Shown piece by piece: positions 12,231 through 23,495 of a stretch of 64,000 nucleotides of DNA; positions within the stretch are counted from its first letter, which is position 1; each line of letters begins with the position of its first letter. Under the pieces are notes generated by a model. It ran no database searches and was not told where the DNA came from. It worked only from the letters and a program-made list of their open reading frames with translations. Source of the DNA: Thalassia testudinum (lineage: Eukaryota; Streptophyta; Magnoliopsida; Alismatales; Hydrocharitaceae); contig JAZHRO010000002.1 in the NCBI GenBank assembly GCA_037157565.1, positions 74,016,001 through 74,080,000 of the forward strand, read 5' to 3'. The position numbers and the translations under genes are program-made.

Positions 12231-12322
12231 GCGTCGCTGTAAGTCCAACTCATGCGTAGCTGTAAGTCCAACTCATGCATCACTGTAAGTCCAGCTCATG
12301 CGTCGCTGTAGGTCCAGCTCAC
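12231..12322. repeat. 23-bp tandem repeat, four copies
   Basis: Units start at 12231, 12254, 12277 and 12300 and follow GCGTCGCTGTAAGTCCAACT plus CAT. The matching site in the right LTR (19237-19282) has only two units. Confidence 0.9.
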
Positions 12323-12895
12323 GCATAGTTGGCGCTGCGCTCCCCCGCCTTGCTGTGCGTGCACGTGCACCCATGCTGCTGCGCACATGCGGTGGCACAT
12401 GCGTGCGCTAGGCGGCTTAGGCTGCGTCACGTGGCGTAATCTAAGCCGTCCATCTTCTTGCTGTAGGGGCTATTACAGAGGTCGAATTAAGTCGATTTTC
12501 ACGCCGTTTGGCTGCAATCGTCGACCCGAATCCATCCGCAAGGTAGGGTAGGATTTGTCATTTGAAGCTCTAAATTATGTCTCCTAGTCCTTTAGCCGTT
12601 AATCTTCCTCGGACTGCATATGATGCTACAAGACTCCGATCGAGGCGATTTCAGAGGAGTTGGACTCCAATCGTCATCTTGATCAGATCCGTACAATCGG
12701 ATCGTCAATCCGAGGTTCTAAAATAAATATCCTTCTCTCCTAACCACAAAAAAGATGCAATTAACTTATATTATATACAACTACTCTAAATGCAGAATGA
12801 TGCATGCTATGCAATATTCATAACATGAAATGCAAATCTAAGCCTAGGAACATACACAAATAAGCATTTTACCCTCAATAAATGTGTTTACATCA

Positions 12896-14522
12896 TACCC
12901 CCATGCCTATCTTTTGCTAGTCCGTAGCAAAATTAAACTATATGCTATGTATAAAAGCAGAATTAGGATTAGATTGCTTAAGCCTAAGTCGTTTATTAAC
13001 AATAAAAAATTTCAACTAAGGTCCTAAACTACGAAAATTCAACAGTACTCGGGTGCCTGCCAAAATGCAGACCGCCCAAGTCCTCACCTTATTTGAAAAG
13101 GGAAGATACATTTTTTTTATTATTTTCTTCATTTCTAATTTTTTTATACTTTCGGAGTTTGAGAGTTCCGGGATAACTTTTTACGGCTACTTGACCCGCC
13201 CAAGACTCGAAAAGGACTCTAAGTACTAAGCATCTTTGTGAAAAAGTGATAGACTCACAAAACAGCCGTTAAGATGAACTTCGAGTTTCTACAACCTTAA
13301 GTGACCTTGCCTAAAGGTTTATCTTTACGATCGGTAGCTTTCTCCCTACTTCTTTTATTTATGAGGTCAACACAAGAGCGAACCCAGTGTATATCTCCCA
13401 TGTTTATTCTACTTCCCCGCTTCTTCCCTAAGTGTTTTAGGAATTATTGTGCATTTTTTTTGTGAGCTAAGTTCTGGACAACCGGCCGATGAGCTGTTAC
13501 CACCGACAACTTACCAGCCATACTCGTGCGGTGAAGTATGGTTTCATTTATTTTTTTATTTTCTCCTTTTTTTTAAGTAGGTGGCTTTCCTGATCTAAGA
13601 TTTACCTAAAGGCAATACAATGAAAATGATCTTGTGACTGGGCTCTGGACAACCGGCCGATGAGTTGTTACCACCGACAACTTGCCAGCCATACCACCCA
13701 AGTCAGTCCATTAGCTACCCAATTTCCGTAAAAACCTCCGAAAAGTGAGTTAGTGCAAAAAATATGTGTAGATGCTTAGGCTTAAAGTCCCCCAAAATCA
13801 GAGGGCGGGTTGATAAGTCGCATACTTATCATCCCAAATTATTTACCAAATTAAAATAAATTTTAATTGGCGAGGACTCGAGACTAAGTCTACATTCGAG
13901 TGGACACCCGGGCTTATTAAGCCCGAAGACCTGAAGAGTCTAAGTGGTTTTGTCCTCTCGTATCATTTCCTAAAGTTAATAACTTCTAAATGCCTAAGCT
14001 CTCTTTTCCTAATTTCTTTCTTTTTTTATCTTTTTTCAAACTTTCAATTTTTTTTAATTTTATAAGAAACTAAAAGAAATTCTACGGAGTTAACATAATG
14101 ATTTCAAGAATCAATTATCCACCCCCCATGCCTAAATGATGCAATATCCTCATTGTAAAAATAAAGACATGAAAAAGGCAGAGTAAACAGAATATCACCT
14201 GAGTGTCGTGAAAATCCAGTCAACTTTGCAGAGAGAAGAGTGTGTACACATGCACTAAGTTTAATGCCTTCAACTAGGCATAACATACATACAAAGAAGA
14301 AATTGAGAATTCACAAGTACGGGTCAGAATCAGAATAAAAATATTGATCCTGAAACCCACCAATAGAATATGTCCACAGACGTGAACCAAATTATGGTGC
14401 AGACCCATGCCCCAGGGTCGAATGGTTCTCAGGTTCTGGATGAAAATCACCCAGAATCGAAGGTTGTTGTGTTTGCAGAGCCAGGCCTGCAATTTAGTGG
14501 TGTGCAACCCAAGACCAAAGTG
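12896..14522 (-). other. AthL non-coding interior with a direct repeat
   Basis: AT-rich, with no recognisable protein. The purine tract next to the left LTR (minus GCATGGGGGTA) is at 12896-12906. A 50-bp block starting TCTGGACAACCGGCCGATGA is present at 13473-13522 and again at 13644-13693, with few differences. Confidence 0.6.
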
Positions 14523-15440
14523 TCAAACAACGGGTAAAGATGGTTCAATAGGTGTGGTTGCCCACTTAACATCTAGCTCAAAAAAATAATCAGTTATTTC
14601 AAACTTAAGTTGCACGTGAAAGATATCGTAAGGGTCTTGGTAGAAAGTAGGTGGTTTTAGGTCAATAGGTACCCTTAGATTCAAAATCAAACTTCCCTCA
14701 GAATTAGCCTCCCAAATTTTTATTTCAACAATTTTATCCTCCAACATCAAGGGCTCAGGCTTCAAGACCTCTAGCATATCATTCACCCCATATGATTCTC
14801 CCAAGTCCAAAAATCGTGGCTAAATCAAGATTGACTTGGGCACAAAGATCTCAGAAGTCAGCTCTTCGGGGTGCAGATGAGGACTGGGGTCACTGATTGA
14901 ATCATCAAGATTCGAATCCTCCAAGTTAACCCCAACCGAATCCAAATCTTCAATGAACGAGCTATCAAATGGTTCATCAGATTCCTCATGCCCGTTTGTC
15001 TCACTAAAATCATTTTCCTTATGTTCAAGTGAGACTTCACCTAAAGATTTTTCACCCTACGAGTCAAAGAATTGATGATCCTCATTTATATATGTCTCAA
15101 AATCATAAATCATTTCATGATCCAAGAAGACATAATTTTCTTCGTTTCCTGACTTGGGGATCTCGAGTGAATTAATCGGTTCATCCTCAAATGGTTGCTC
15201 TAGCCCAACCTGGTCATCCCCGGTCTCAGAAAATGTATCCACCCCGACAGGCACCTGAGCGAGTTCAAACATTAGCTCTCCTGAAGGGGGTTCATCTTGA
15301 GAATCATCCCAAGATTTGACTAGTGCAACCACAAATTTTATCCTCAACCTCGACAATTTCCCAAGAAAAAACTCACCCAGGTCCCTTTCCCTAATACTTT
15401 GGAGCAAATCCAATAGAGAACTATTAAGTTCATCAATCAT
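14523..15440 (-). pseudogene. Unrecognised broken ORF region of AthL
   Basis: Three minus-strand frames (15057-15440, 14858-15040, 14523-14810) look like pieces of one acidic coding region broken by stops and shifts; the first is 127 residues and rich in Asp, Glu and Ser. It lies downstream of gag in element sense. I do not recognise the protein. The first frame starts exactly where an inverted copy of the element leader begins, so its start may be a junction and not a true N-terminus. Confidence 0.45.
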
Positions 15441-15975
15441 TTTGGCGTCATTGCCGGGGAGGTAACGGAATTTATTTTATTATTTATTACGTTTCTTTGC
15501 ATTTACATAGCACTAACCCTACTTGTCTTTGATCTACTGTCTTGCAGGTACCCTCGCATGGAGATCTAAGTGCGATAAACCGGAGTAAAGTGTGGGTAGA
15601 GTGTTTTGTAAGTGTCCCCCACACGACCCCCACTTTAGTTTTCATTCCATAACCTAATAACTCAAACCCAAATCAACTTAGGTGCCTTTTATAAACCCTA
15701 GGACGAATTTGGTTGTTTGTTTGCCACCTCCACTCACCTCGCCATCCACATAAATAAAAAAAATAAAAAAAAGTGTTATCTGATTGTGGAATTTTCTGAA
15801 AGCTACACACTTAACACCCACAACTTCTTATCCTAAGGCGCATAATCACTTTGATTCTACTACTTAATCGAGATCTGACCTATGGACCCGATACACTTCA
15901 ACTAAATACACATAAGTGAGTAGAAATCTGAATAGGTTAAGCATTTTTGTGTGCCTTAACTAAGTGGTGCAATAG
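15440..15975 (+). repeat. Inverted second copy of the AthL primer-binding site and leader
   Basis: The plus strand reads TTTTGGCGTCATTGCCGGGG at 15440-15459, followed by GGTAACGGAATTTATT and a leader that matches the minus strand of about 17870-18383 (shared words include CATAGCACTAACCCTACTTG and GACCTATGGACCCG). The two copies face each other across gag, forming an inverted repeat with arms of about 0.5 kb. No LTR adjoins this copy. Confidence 0.85.
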
Positions 15976-15999
15976 GCCAAAAGAGAAGGAAGGATCAGA

Positions 16000-17040
16000 G
16001 AAATTGGTATCAAAGGCCCCAGTTTGGAACTCATATGGTTCCGAGAAATCCTGGCTCACAGGTTGAGTCGAATCGAGTTGGTTCACAAATTCCCACCCCG
16101 TGGGAGCTCATGAGGAATGGAATCCCGAATTCTGGGATTGAGTGAGTAAAGAAGTGTTTCCTGAATTCCCAGACATCCATTCTTCCATTTTCATAGCAAC
16201 CAAGTCCATTTTATCCAGCTTATTACAAATTAATTCCATGTCAAATGAATGAGAATCCTAAACCTCATTAGCACTTGACCTAGGTTGTTGGGACCAGTTG
16301 AATGCATTCATGGAGGCATGATTAATTGAGTTCTCGCTCATTTCCTCAAACAGGTCGTATGCGCTATCTGCATCCCTATTGAGGAAATTGCCTCCGCAAG
16401 AAGCGTCCACGTGATTACAGAGCTGCTCAACCAACTCATGATAAAAAATTTGCACGAGTTGCCATTTCGGCACCTCATGGTGTGGACACTTCCTCAAAAG
16501 TTCCTGGAATCGCTCCCAGGCACCATGAAACGGTTCCCCCGACTGCTGGACGAAAGTGGTAATCGCCCATCGCAAGGCATTGGTCCTTCCAATAGGGAAG
16601 AATTTCTTCAAGAAAGTTGATTTAAGAGCAACCCAAGTTTCAATCGACCTTCCTATAGTCTGGTACCAATGTGCGGCCTTATCCCTAAGAGAGTAGGGGA
16701 AAAGCCTCATGATCATTTGCTCTTCATTCACATTCCTTGCTTTGGTGGTCTAAACCAAAGTGGTCAGATCCTCCAGGTGCTGGAATGGGTCCTCCGAGCT
16801 AAGCCCATGGAAATGCTTAATCAAACTTAAGACTTGGGGCTTGATTTCTATGTCTCCGGTGGGAATCATGATGCCGAGACGTTCCCCATAGTTTGAAGGA
16901 TCGTAAAAATCCTTCAAGGACCAAGAGCCCTAACCATGCATACATTGGAACCATTGCTGCACCTACTACAATTCTTCCAACTGCCTCTAAATCAGCTGCT
17001 GCTGGTTTGGAGGCGGGGGAGGTAGTTGTTGATCAGCCAT
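16000..17040 (-). pseudogene. AthL gag (Retrotrans_gag family), broken
   Basis: The frame begins at an ATG at 17038-17040 (MADQQLPPPPPNQQQL) and has in-frame stops soon after. Diagnostic blocks are DPSNYGERLGIMIPTGDIEI, HFHGLSSEDPFQHLED, MIMRLFPYSLRDKAAHWY, WERFQELLRKCPHH and LVQIFYHEL. These are the gag signature of Athila/Tat-lineage elements. The longest open piece is 16258-16731 (157 residues); stops at about 16750 and 16258 interrupt it, and remnants continue to about 16000. Confidence 0.9.
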
Positions 17041-18362
17041 GGGATCTTCTTGGCTATAGCTCAACCTCTCTGCCTCCTAGAATGGTCTAAAGGTCCTTCC
17101 AATCTAGGGTTCAATGACCTCCTCCCAAGCATACACTGGAAGGAAGTCAGAAGGATGGGGAAAAGAGGGAACCCTGCAGCACAAGAATACAAGCCTATCC
17201 TTAGATGGGGTAGCCTAAGGTCTACTGACTCTTAGAATCCATCATAAGATTATGGACGATTTACTCTACTTATGTCTAGGCAATCCAACCAGTTAGGAGG
17301 GACTGAGGAGAAGGTTTTTCCTTTGGCTTGTGCCTCCGATTCCTAGTGTACCCCTCAGCCGCGGTCGTTTGATGCTACTCTCCTAGCTAGACATCAGATT
17401 GACTAGTATAAGCAGGTTAATCGTGAATAATCTCAATCTTGATCCCGACAAGCGAATGAATCCTTAGGGCCAATGTCTAATTGATTTTAGTTAGGCTTAG
17501 GAAATTTATGCTCTAGAATGTGATGGGCCTTTAATGGGTTGTGCCCTTAATGATTTGTTTGAGAACACGTGAATGTGCACAACCAAGAAGTTTTCAAGCA
17601 AGATTATTAATGATGATGTGAGTTTTAAGGTTCGAATCTTGCTTAATAGCTTTTAGGATTCAAATATTAGATGTTTTCAACCAAGTTTTGTGAGGCAAAC
17701 CAAGTTTGTTGTTGAAAGCAATTGTTCAAGTATTTTCCTTTAGAAATCAAGAAAAATATAGAGTGTCTGGCTTGACCTAATTATTGAATCCTATGGGGCA
17801 ATTAGAAAATGAACCTCTTTTAGTTTAGGTGATGCGGCCCAAACAATTCAACCAATTGGCTCAAATGCACTACCGATTAAGGCACACAAAAAGGTGTTAA
17901 CCTAATATAATTTCTACTCTTTTATGTGTTGAATTCATGTACCGGGTCCATAGGTCAGAAGCCCGATTGAGTAGATGAAAATCAAGTCCGATTATGCACC
18001 TCAAATGTGGGTGTATAGAGTGTGTGTATATTGATTTGTCCCACAAAAAGTATCTCTTTTTTTTGTTTATTTTTATATGAGGAGGTGAGGTGGATGAAGG
18101 TGGCAAACAAGACAAACAATTCTATCCTAGGGTTTATACAAACACCTAAGCAGATTAGGTCTTGACTATGAGTGTGATGAAACGAACTAGTGGGGGGGAT
18201 GTGGGGGACACTTACAAAGTACTCTACCCGCACTTTACTCTGATCTACCGCACTTTGATCTCCATGCTAGGGTACCTGCAAGATAGTAGATCAAAGACAA
18301 GTAGGGTTAGTGCTATGTAAATGCAAAGAAATGCAATAAATAATAAAGTAAATTCCGTTGCC

Positions 18363-18380
18363 TCCCCGGCAACAGCACCA
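18363..18380 (-). other. AthL primer-binding site, tRNA-Asp type
   Basis: The minus strand reads TGGTGCTGTTGCCGGGGA, three bases after the LTR end. It matches the TGGCGCCGTTGCCGGGGA form used by Athila/Tat elements apart from two C-to-T changes. Confidence 0.85.
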
Positions 18381-18383
18381 AAA

Positions 18384-19871
18384 TGGTCAGGCATGTTTCG
18401 CATGTTAGAAATCAGGATTACGATTAACCCATCGCCATAGTTGCAAAACACGTCGATCAGATAAAATTTATACCGAAACTCCAAGGGAGTCCCAGGTCAA
18501 ACACAGGGAGGCGACATTTACTTCACGTGAAAACCGTGCTTCGATTCATTTCTTTTTGGTATTTTAGGGTTTTGTTATTTTTTTATATTTTTGTAAGAAG
18601 AAAACAAGCAAATGAATCACAAGATAGAGATGTGGAACAAATCTGACATATATTACTTCCAGTGTCAGTTACAATAAACTATGAAAGCATAAAAAGAGAA
18701 GGGGGTGAGAGAAAATCTCTCGAATCGGCTGTTCGGTGAGACGACAGTGCCTGGTGGAAGCTCAGATGAAGGAGGTGAGGAGCGGGACGACGGAGGTGAG
18801 ATGCAGGAGGATGTCAGGTTGAGGAAAGCTTCGGCGTGGCTCCGGAATGGAGGTGAGAAGACGGAGGTGATCTACTACCGGAATGAAGGTGGAAGGACGA
18901 CTCCAAGGCAATCTATGAAGGGGGGTGGGAAGTTGGAAGAGTATTTGGTGGGGCAGAGGTTCGCTACACTAATAGGCGCCTTGGGAGCTTGAAAACAAGC
19001 TCTAATGGAGCGGTGGTAGGCTTGCTAGAGCTTGGGAGTAGGTGGGAGTAGAGTAGGTAGAGATGGCTTGGGAGAGAGGGGGTGTATGTCCTTTTATAGT
19101 GGAGAAGAGGAAAAAATAGGTATGGGACCATTAGTGACATCCAGGACGTCACTGGAAGCGTCGCTGTGGGCAACTCATGCTTGCTCACGCCCAAAGTTGG
19201 CTTTGTTGGCGCGCAAAAAATTAGCGACGGCTACAGGTGTCGCTGTAAGTCCAGCTCATGCGTCGCTGTAGGTCCAGCTCACGCATAGCTGGCACTACGC
19301 TCCCCCGCCTTGCCGCGTGTGCACACCCACGCGCTGGTGCTGCGCTGTGCATGCGCACCTACGCGCGCCCATGCGGTGGCGCGTGTGTGCACTGGGCGGC
19401 CTGGGCTGCGCCACGTGGCGCAATTTGTGTCGTCCATCTTCTTGTTGTAAGGGCTGTTACAGAGGTCGAATTGAGTCGATTTTCACACCGTTAGGCTGCA
19501 ATCATTGACCCAAATCCATCCGCGCGATTGGATTTATCATTTGAAGCTCCGAATTATGTCTTCTAGTCCTTTGGCTGTTGATCTTTCTCGGACTACATAT
19601 GGTGCTACGGGACTCCGATCGAGACAATTTCAGAGGCGTTGGACTCCGATCGTCATCTTGATCAGATCCGTACAGTCGAATCGTCAATCCAAGGCTCTAA
19701 AATAAATACCCTTCTCTCCTAACCACAAAAAGGACATAATTAACGTAAATTATATACTACTCTAAATGCATAATGATGCATACTATACAATATTTATAAC
19801 ATGAAATGCAAATCTAAGCCTAGGAATATGCATGAATAGGCATTTTACCCTCAATAAATGTGTTTACATCA
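18384..19871 (-). repeat. AthL 5' LTR (right)
   Basis: It pairs with 11378-12895. A minus-strand TATAAAAG is at 19091-19098. The 23-bp tandem unit is present twice at 19237-19282. Scattered substitutions against the left LTR show the insertion is not recent. Confidence 0.9.
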
Positions 19872-21430
19872 ATAGGGTTCTAGTGTAAGGCCATCATACG
19901 ACATACAGGACATCTGGCACTAGATCTGGACGTCTGGAAACCTATTGTATTGTGGGAATGAATTCCCAAGATAGGTTAACGGCTAGAAAATCTCACAAAG
20001 GTGATTTTGGGTCAGTCGAGGCAGAACGGTCACATACGTCTGAGGTCCTCTACGGATGTCTGATATGAGCCTAATGGCCATAATCCTGAACATTTACTTT
20101 GATAGCCATCGCTCCACTAATTTGATGTCTAGCACAAGCAACAGACGTCTAGACTAAGGTCTGGATGTCTAATTTCATCAGACAGAACATACTAAGTCCA
20201 ACCTAAGTTATTGGACGTCTGAGTCAACAATCAAACGTCTTAAAAGTCACTAGACATTTGACTTCCAGATTAGACGTCTGATTAAGCTAACAGAAACTTA
20301 TTTTGATTTTCTAAGTTCTCTATAGAAAACCTAAGTATCCTAGGTTTGTGCAAGTGTTCCTAGGACTACTTTGAGGGTACTTTGAAGATCTTTAACATAT
20401 ATCTAGACACAAAAAATAATGAGCAAAAGCATTACAAAAGAATACATGAAAAGAGAATCTATCATATTCTTTTCTTCACGCTTTTGCTCCTCGCGAAGCT
20501 CCTCCATCAAGCTCCTCCAATCCGCCATGGATGCGAGCTCGAACTCCGTCTACATACATTTCCATTTGTAATTTGACCTGAAAACTAAGACTCAAAAATA
20601 AATGTTAAAAGACACGTGTTTTGTTATCATCAAAATAAACAATCGTGGTGTACTAACACCAACATCCTAATGACTAGTCAGATGTTTGAACTTCAAAGAT
20701 CATAATGCTAGAAACTAAAGCCAAAAATTCAAACTAAGAGAAGACATTTGAAATCAAGATAAAGACATCTCCGAGGGTTAGTCAGACAACTGAAAATTAA
20801 AGAAGGCATCTGAAAGGGCCTCAGTATCAAAATGAACGTTAGTAGAAATTTCAAACTGAGATCAGGGTCATCTAAACAAATTATCAAACGTCTTAAAATA
20901 CAAAGGAAGATGTCTAAAGATAATACCAATTGAAAGAAACACTCAATTAATACTTAGTAATAGAAATATTGATTATTGGTTAAATGATTTGAACTTTGAA
21001 ATGTGAACATTTAGGCATTATAGAACCTAGATAGACATCTGGTAGAAAATATAGATGCCTGAAAGTCAAGATAGATTTATTCACTTATAAGAATAAGAAG
21101 AGTGAGAAAGAGATGCTCGGAATAAGAGTAAAGAAGTGAAGAGGCATCCAAAAATAATCTTATCAAGCATCTCATAAATAAGGTAGTCATCTCAAAATCA
21201 TGGGAACAAAAGGATCGGCTAGTGGAATAATATTCAATATTCTCAAACAAGAAATCAAACATATGAAAAAGGAAACACGGGCACCCTAAAGAAAGCAAAG
21301 ATGTCTCAAATTTTTACACAATAAAAATTTTAAGATTGTATGTAAGATAAGGAAAACTATTGAGAGGTTCTAGAAATTATCCTAAGGGTAAATTTGAATA
21401 GAATAAAGGCTCTTTTACATTTTAAATAAT

Positions 21431-23232
21431 AGAAATGACAAATACATAAAAGAAAACAAAAACTAAGACTAAAGCTAGAAACTCTTGAACTTTTTAACTC
21501 AATCCATCCTTAGCTTTCACAAAATAATAATAATAATAATAATAATACAACACAGCTCCATTGTAAAATGATTTGTTTGGATGGATAATAAATGCATGCC
21601 CACATTATGATATAGTGTAAATAACTTAGACTTGATTTAGATATCCCAAAAGGAATTACACTTACAATATGAGCCCACTAGTAAATGAATATAATTAACT
21701 AAGAAAATACATTCCTCCATGTTAATGGATAAATTAACTTAAATTCCTAACAAGTAAGATAATTAACATGCAAGTTAAGGTTATTGGTTAAACAATGATG
21801 ACAACTTGGTTAGAAGAATGTGATTAGAGAAAGATGTGAGAATTATAATGGAATCCTTTAATGTTACAAGATAACTACTCGAGACCATGTGGGGGATGGA
21901 TAATAAAGCCCCGAGAATTGTACAAGCACACCTAATGGATGGTCTTATGCCTAACATCAATGGCCATGACCGATTATGCTATACTTAGGCTGAGACTAAT
22001 TCTGGGTGTGGACTAACCTCCCCACAACTCTTCTGTTGGGGTATTTAGCCAATCGAATAGCTAGATGCGATCAGGTACGCATTGCTTACTATAAGAAAAT
22101 TTGGTACCATTTTTTTTTTATGTACCTTATAATGGAGATGGTTGATTGTGTACCAATACAAAATAACACCCTACATGCGCAACACATGAGCTCATATTTA
22201 CTACTTCACCTAGGCAACAATCCCGAAACGATTAACTAGGCAATAGGGTAAATAAAGACCATTCTCCTAACCAAGAGTGTCTCGTATAGACATTATTATT
22301 TAGGATATCACAACGATATCTCTTCACACTTTCCAAAGGAATTACTTACGAGGATTAAAAAAGTGAGAAGGATAATCTACAAATTGAATACTAAATGAGC
22401 AATTAAAAAATTTGCATGAATAAGTACCCATTCTTTTTCGTTCTTGTAGTTGCCTCTGGTGTTATTAATATTTTGCCTTTGCTTTGCTACTCTATTCAAT
22501 TTTTGTTGACTTTTCCATTTGGACTCCATACTTAGATTGTGGTGAGCAACAATCACGTCCTACGTTTGCAAAAGGAGACGGTGCTGATTCGAATGCAGTA
22601 CCTTAATTGGACCGTAAGACCATTCTAGTTAGTTATCATTGATTTCTCCTTTCTGTATTTTCTTTTAGTATTTTTTCAAGTACTAGGTTCTTCGAACCTA
22701 TATTCTTATTTATTTAATAGCTATGAATGATGATTAAACACTGTAGACATATATTCAATTCCATTATCTTCTTTGTGCTCTATATTTTTTATGTTACTTG
22801 TGTGTTGCTATATTTTATGTTTATATGTTACACAACCAAGGTCATGGAAGATTTTGTGAAATCAACTCGAATCCCAACTAAGGTGGGAGTTTGGATCATA
22901 ACAGCTTACTCAAGAAAGTAGATGTTTATCTCAACTTGTGATACTCAACCAGAATCATTGAAAAACAAAGGATTAAGTCTACTCCATGCATGTGACAAAC
23001 TTGACTATAAAACAAGTATAAAGTTACCACAACTTTGGGACTTCCATTGAAGCTTGGCGTTCAATGGTATTTCATTCGGGCGATGACTTTTCTAGCACAG
23101 TTTTCCCTTGGCGAACAAATATAAGTTGTATACAAGAAATGGTCAAGGATGACTCTAATAATGTATTTCCAGTGGAAAAACAAAGATAGAAGAATATATA
23201 GTGAAAATTGAATGGGCAATGATATTTTTCAC
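21431..23232. other. AT-rich sequence downstream of DEG8, no gene seen
   Basis: An (AAT)n microsatellite of about eight units lies near 21524-21547. Short frames here show no recognisable domain. It is probably host sequence 3' of the DEG8-like gene plus the decayed end of SireM. Confidence 0.4.
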
Positions 23233-23337
23233 CCGCATACTTTGTTCTTGAAATTATTAGAGCACCCTCGTCATTTGCTTCCTTCAATCTATTGACAGCA
23301 GCTGCTGCAAGATATTCATCAACCAATGGAATCTTCT
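23233..23337 (-). other. Exon-like segment of unknown identity
   Basis: On the minus strand a pyrimidine-rich acceptor (TTTTTCTTCTGTATAG) precedes 105 bases with no stop in one frame (IPLVDEYLAAAAVNRLKEAN...), followed by a GTGAAA donor-like site. It starts only 29 bases after the DEG8 stop codon on the same strand, too close for an ordinary separate gene. It could be part of an alternative transcript of the DEG8 locus or chance. I do not recognise the peptide. Confidence 0.35.
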
Positions 23338-23366
23338 CTATACAGAAGAAAAACTACGTATAATTC

Positions 23367-23495
23367 TCATAATTTTGTCTCTTCTAAAACAACGGGGAGC
23401 TCCAAATTCTCACTGCCCCGCTGAATCTTTACACGAACTTTGTCCCCTACACCGTAGTCATCCAGAATTTTTGCTAGATCTGACTTACTTCGGAC
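23367..23495 (-). CDS. DEG8: DEG8 terminal exon (PDZ C-terminal half)
   Basis: The acceptor is TTTCTCAG. It encodes 42 residues (VRSKSDLAKILDDYGVGDKV ... LPVVLEETKL) and a TGA at 23367-23369. The VGDKVRVKIQRG strand pair is typical of the end of a Deg/HtrA PDZ domain. The intron to the next exon is only 129 bp. Confidence 0.88.
   Translation of the reverse strand, partial: VRSKSDLAKILDDYGVGDKVRVKIQRGSENLELPVVLEETKL

Larger units (their letters stand above)
11378..12895 (-). repeat. AthL 3' LTR (left)
   Basis: It pairs with 18384-19871 along its whole length. TG...CA ends are seen (TGGTTTGGCATG ... TTACATCA). A minus-strand TATA box, TATAAAAG, is at 12085-12092. It holds four copies of a 23-bp tandem unit against two in the other LTR. 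Confidence 0.9.
11378..19871 (-). mobile_element. AthL: gag-only Athila/Tat-like gypsy element
   Basis: LTRs at 11378-12895 and 18384-19871 flank a 5.5-kb interior. The target duplication is ACAGG (11373-11377) and ATAGG (19872-19876), one mismatch. Orientation is minus: a tRNA-Asp-type primer-binding site lies at 18363-18380 and a GGGGGTA purine tract adjoins the left LTR. The interior holds a broken gag but no protease, integrase or RT that I can recognise, so movement would have needed proteins from elsewhere. It was inserted into the SireK LTR. Confidence 0.9.
10482..20664 (-). mobile_element. SireK: solo Sirevirus-type LTR split by AthL
   Basis: A perfect 5-bp target duplication TCCTA lies at 10477-10481 and 20665-20669. 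The LTR starts TGTAATTCCCTACGGGAGGGG and ends CACCAACA. Its first 250 bases align with the SireF LTR (the AGGTRGAAAYCC...GTGAAAACCACCACC block). After removal of AthL (11378-19871 plus its TSD) it is about 1.68 kb, close to the 1617 bp of the SireF LTR. Seven exact GACGTCT words remain, with several CpG-decayed ones. No internal sequence is left, so it is a solo LTR formed by LTR-LTR recombination. Confidence 0.85.
9759..21430 (-). mobile_element. SireM: oldest Sirevirus-type LTR, split by SireK
   Basis: The left part (9759-10481) starts TGGCACAAAAAGGGGGAG, carries the paired 'accept, then lariat' style leader shared by Sirevirus LTRs here, and a minus-strand TATA (CCTATAAATACC near 10292-10302). 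The right part resumes at 20670 after the SireK insertion, with decayed AGACGTCT words (AGACATTT, GACATCT, AGATGTCT, AACGTCTT). A region near 21400 aligns loosely with GGCTCTTTTACA...AATAAGA of the SireF LTR. The right end is uncertain (21400-21650). There is no internal region, so it is solo or truncated. Confidence 0.55.

Noticed and set aside
19258..19508. Cys/Ala-rich frames on the plus strand
   Set aside because: GC-rich part of the AthL LTR; no counterpart frame kept in the other LTR.
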